A stretch of 64,000 nt of DNA from Microbacterium sp. 4R-513 (GTDB lineage: Bacteria > Actinomycetota > Actinomycetes > Actinomycetales > Microbacteriaceae): positions 2,046,001 through 2,110,000 of the forward strand of contig NZ_CP049256.1 of the NCBI RefSeq assembly GCF_011046485.1, read 5' to 3'. Position numbers and translations under genes: made by a program. This document shows, in pieces, positions 62,688 through 64,000 of this stretch. Position 1 is the stretch's first letter. Each line of letters starts with the position of its first letter. The notes under the pieces are model-generated. The model saw only the letters and a program-made list of their open reading frames with translations, was not told the origin of the DNA and did no database searches.

Positions 62688-62740
62688 AGATGACGGATGC
62701 CCGGGGCCCGGGCCGGTGATTCGCGCGATCTCGGCGGGCC
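62688..62740. repeat. Hairpin repeat related to the 55656-55875 cluster
   Basis: Left arm starts near GCCGAGATCGC, right arm ends GCGATCTCGGC, with GACGGATGCCCGGGG and GGCCCGGGCC symmetry inside. It shares the GAGATCGCAC start and a GGATGCC word with the copies near 55656 and 55813. Confidence 0.6.
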
Positions 62741-62771
62741 CGCGAGCGGAGACCCGCGGACCGGAGACGCG

Positions 62772-62805
62772 GAACGGCCCGCAGTCCGAAGACTGCGGGC
62801 CGTTC
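62772..62805. terminator. Strong terminator hairpin after the 62833 gene
   Basis: Perfect 15-bp arms GAACGGCCCGCAGTC and GACTGCGGGCCGTTC with a CGAA loop, 27 bp past the stop of the minus-strand gene. Confidence 0.82.
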
Positions 62806-62832
62806 GGCGGAGCCGGAGCCGGAGCCGGCGCG

Positions 62833-64000
62833 TCAGCCGCAGGCGGCCGTGGCGTACGAGGCAGTCGTGTGCGCCGTCGCGCCGCCGGCCGAGACCGTGA
62901 CATCGGCCGTGCCGGCGGGAATCGAGCCCAGACGCGTCGTGAAGGCGGCCGACGTCGACTTGCCCGGCGCGAGCGTCGCCACCGACTTCGAGCCGTACGC
63001 CGTGCCGACGTCGAGCGCGACCGCCGCCGTGCCGTCGTTCGTCACCGTGACAGCCAGCACGACCTTGCCCGCGACGCACCGCGTGCCGGCGACGGCCGTC
63101 ACCGGCAGCGGCGCCGCCGTGACGACGACCTTGGCCTTCACCGTGATCGCGGTCGAGCTGAAGAGCGTCCGGTCGGTCGCGTTCCACGCCGTCGAGCCGC
63201 CCGCGCCCACCCACTGGTTGAGGTTGGCGCCGATCGTGCGGACGGTCCCTGTCACGTCGTACGTGCCCGGGGTCGAGGCATCCACCGTCGACACGTTCCA
63301 GTCGACCGGCTGCGATGCCGTGCCACGGTTGTAGGCGAGGGTGACAGCGGCCTTCGCCGGCAGGGCGGCGCGGATCGAGGCATCCGTCGCGTCCTCGGTC
63401 ACTTCGACGGAGCCGAGGTCGCTCGTCACCGCCGCCGCGGAGTCCGCCGCGCGGATCGTGTCGTACTGTCCGCGGGTGAGGCCGACGATGCCGCCGTGCT
63501 TCGTGCTGGGCGCCATGAAGAAGCTGCTGCTCACGAGCTGCGACCACCCCGCGTCGAGATTCGTCGTCTGCATGGGCCGGTAGCCGGTTGACGGGATGAC
63601 GTCGACGTAGAGGTACCACTTGCTCTCGCCGTGGCGCTGGAAGACGGCCGGGCCCTCGACGCCGCCGGCGTTCCCGCCGGCCCACACGGCGCCGATCGCG
63701 GTCTGCAGGCGGGTCCAGGTCGCTGCAGGCTTCCACCAATCGGCCGCCGACGTCGACTCCATGTAGATGCCCTTGCCCGCCGAGTTGTCCTTCGTGATGC
63801 GGTAGGTCTTGCCCGCGTTCTGGATGATCGTGGTGTCGATCGTGTTGCCGCCCGCGTCGATGAACACGCCGCCGTACTGATAGGTGCTCTGCGAGAAGTC
63901 CGTCGTCGCGCCCCACAGGATGCGGGAGTACGACGAGCCGGAGTGCGAGGCATCCGGGTACACGTTGGACGACCAGTAGAGGACGAACGCGCCCGAGCCG
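62833..64000 (-). CDS. Secreted GH43-like protein, C-terminal part (5' end outside window)
   Basis: The open frame runs off the window at 64000, so only the last 388 residues are seen. They begin inside a GH43-type propeller (FVLYWSSNVYPDAS; later GVEGPAVFQRHGESKWYLYVDV with the Glu-Gly-Pro motif typical of the catalytic acid strand; STKHGGIVGLTRGQYD). Next comes an Ig-like-4 module (VTLAYNRGTASQPVDWNVSTVDASTPGTYDVTGTV). The conserved two-Cys domain forms the last 83 residues, ending ACG. It converges on the 59625 gene with terminators between. Confidence 0.85.
   Translation of the reverse strand, partial: GSGAFVLYWSSNVYPDASHSGSSYSRILWGATTDFSQSTYQYGGVFIDAGGNTIDTTIIQNAGKTYRITKDNSAGKGIYMESTSAADWWKPAATWTRLQTAIGAVWAGGNAGGVEGPAVFQRHGESKWYLYVDVIPSTGYRPMQTTNLDAGWSQLVSSSFFMAPSTKHGGIVGLTRGQYDTIRAADSAAAVTSDLGSVEVTEDATDASIRAALPAKAAVTLAYNRGTASQPVDWNVSTVDASTPGTYDVTGTVRTIGANLNQWVGAGGSTAWNATDRTLFSSTAITVKAKVVVTAAPLPVTAVAGTRCVAGKVVLAVTVTNDGTAAVALDVGTAYGSKSVATLAPGKSTSAAFTTRLGSIPAGTADVTVSAGGATAHTTASYATAACG

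Noticed and set aside
1..64000. tRNA, rRNA, CRISPR arrays, insertion sequences, prophage, replication origin
   Set aside because: None could be supported by reading both strands: no CCA-ending cloverleaf, no regularly spaced repeats, no transposase or integrase motifs, no DnaA-box cluster.

Overview
The window is a high-GC actinobacterial chromosome segment, most likely from Microbacterium or a close relative in Microbacteriaceae. This rests on the GC-rich codon use, Tat and lipoprotein signals, an F420-free aerobic catabolic gene set, and a dispersed repeat that encodes VPELVEGS or DPSTSSGT peptides, which I associate with this group. No RNA genes, CRISPR arrays, transposases or phage genes were seen.

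Layout. (1) 1-5817: phenylacetate degradation, paaZ (3' end), paaI, paaA, paaB, paaC, paaD, paaE and a paaG-like gene, with a strong palindromic operator in the paaI-paaA gap. (2) 5804-7645: an alpha/beta hydrolase and a divergent SDR-type epimerase that carries an apparent homopolymer frameshift. (3) 7803-33487: a large plant-sugar catabolic island. A minus-strand operon (15603 to 7803) encodes a GH78 rhamnosidase, an Asp/Glu-racemase-fold protein, a GH127 arabinofuranosidase-like enzyme, a RuBisCO-like protein and a DUF1537 sugar-acid kinase. Next come an ABC sugar importer without an ATPase and a LacI regulator. A second minus-strand operon (31316 to 21260) holds an MFS transporter, a DhaK-DhaL tetrulose kinase, RpiB-like and TIM-like isomerases, a xylose-isomerase-like TIM barrel, an ApnO-like oxidoisomerase, an SDR, an ApnL-like lactonase and a glycosidase, with a divergent GntR regulator. 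Beyond that regulator is an alditol oxidase. (4) 33680-46474: mixed chromosomal genes, including a PLP decarboxylase, an amidase and agmatine deiminase pair under a TetR regulator, transglutaminase plus ATP-grasp/alpha-E, gluconokinase, a DUF1992 protein, a second SDR and tatA. (5) 46793-64000: a secreted polysaccharide-degradation locus with a Tat-exported GH127/GH146-type enzyme, a discoidin/Ig-like partner protein and four large LamG/Ig/GH43-like proteins.

How the genes fit together. The two operons of region 3 together hold candidates for almost every step of a D-apionate route: lactone opening (ApnL), oxidoisomerisation (ApnO), phosphorylation (OiaK, DUF1537), decarboxylation by a RuBisCO-like protein (OiaC type) to L-erythrulose 1-phosphate, then TIM-like and RpiB-like isomerases to D-erythrose 4-phosphate. 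The cytosolic rhamnosidase and GH127 enzyme, together with the importer, suggest that the source is an apiose- and rhamnose-bearing plant glycan or glycoside. The assignments come from family recognition and context, not from searches.

Most notable signals: the apionate-type pathway split over two operons; paired LacI operators spaced exactly 54 bp apart at two promoters; a roughly 85-residue two-cysteine C-terminal domain shared by five secreted proteins; a second operator family tying tatA to the secreted glycosidases; dispersed repeats that have become part of PaaA, PaaD and ApnO and supply the stop codon of ApnL; and five apparent frameshifts, all in G/C homopolymers, which look like sequencing errors.
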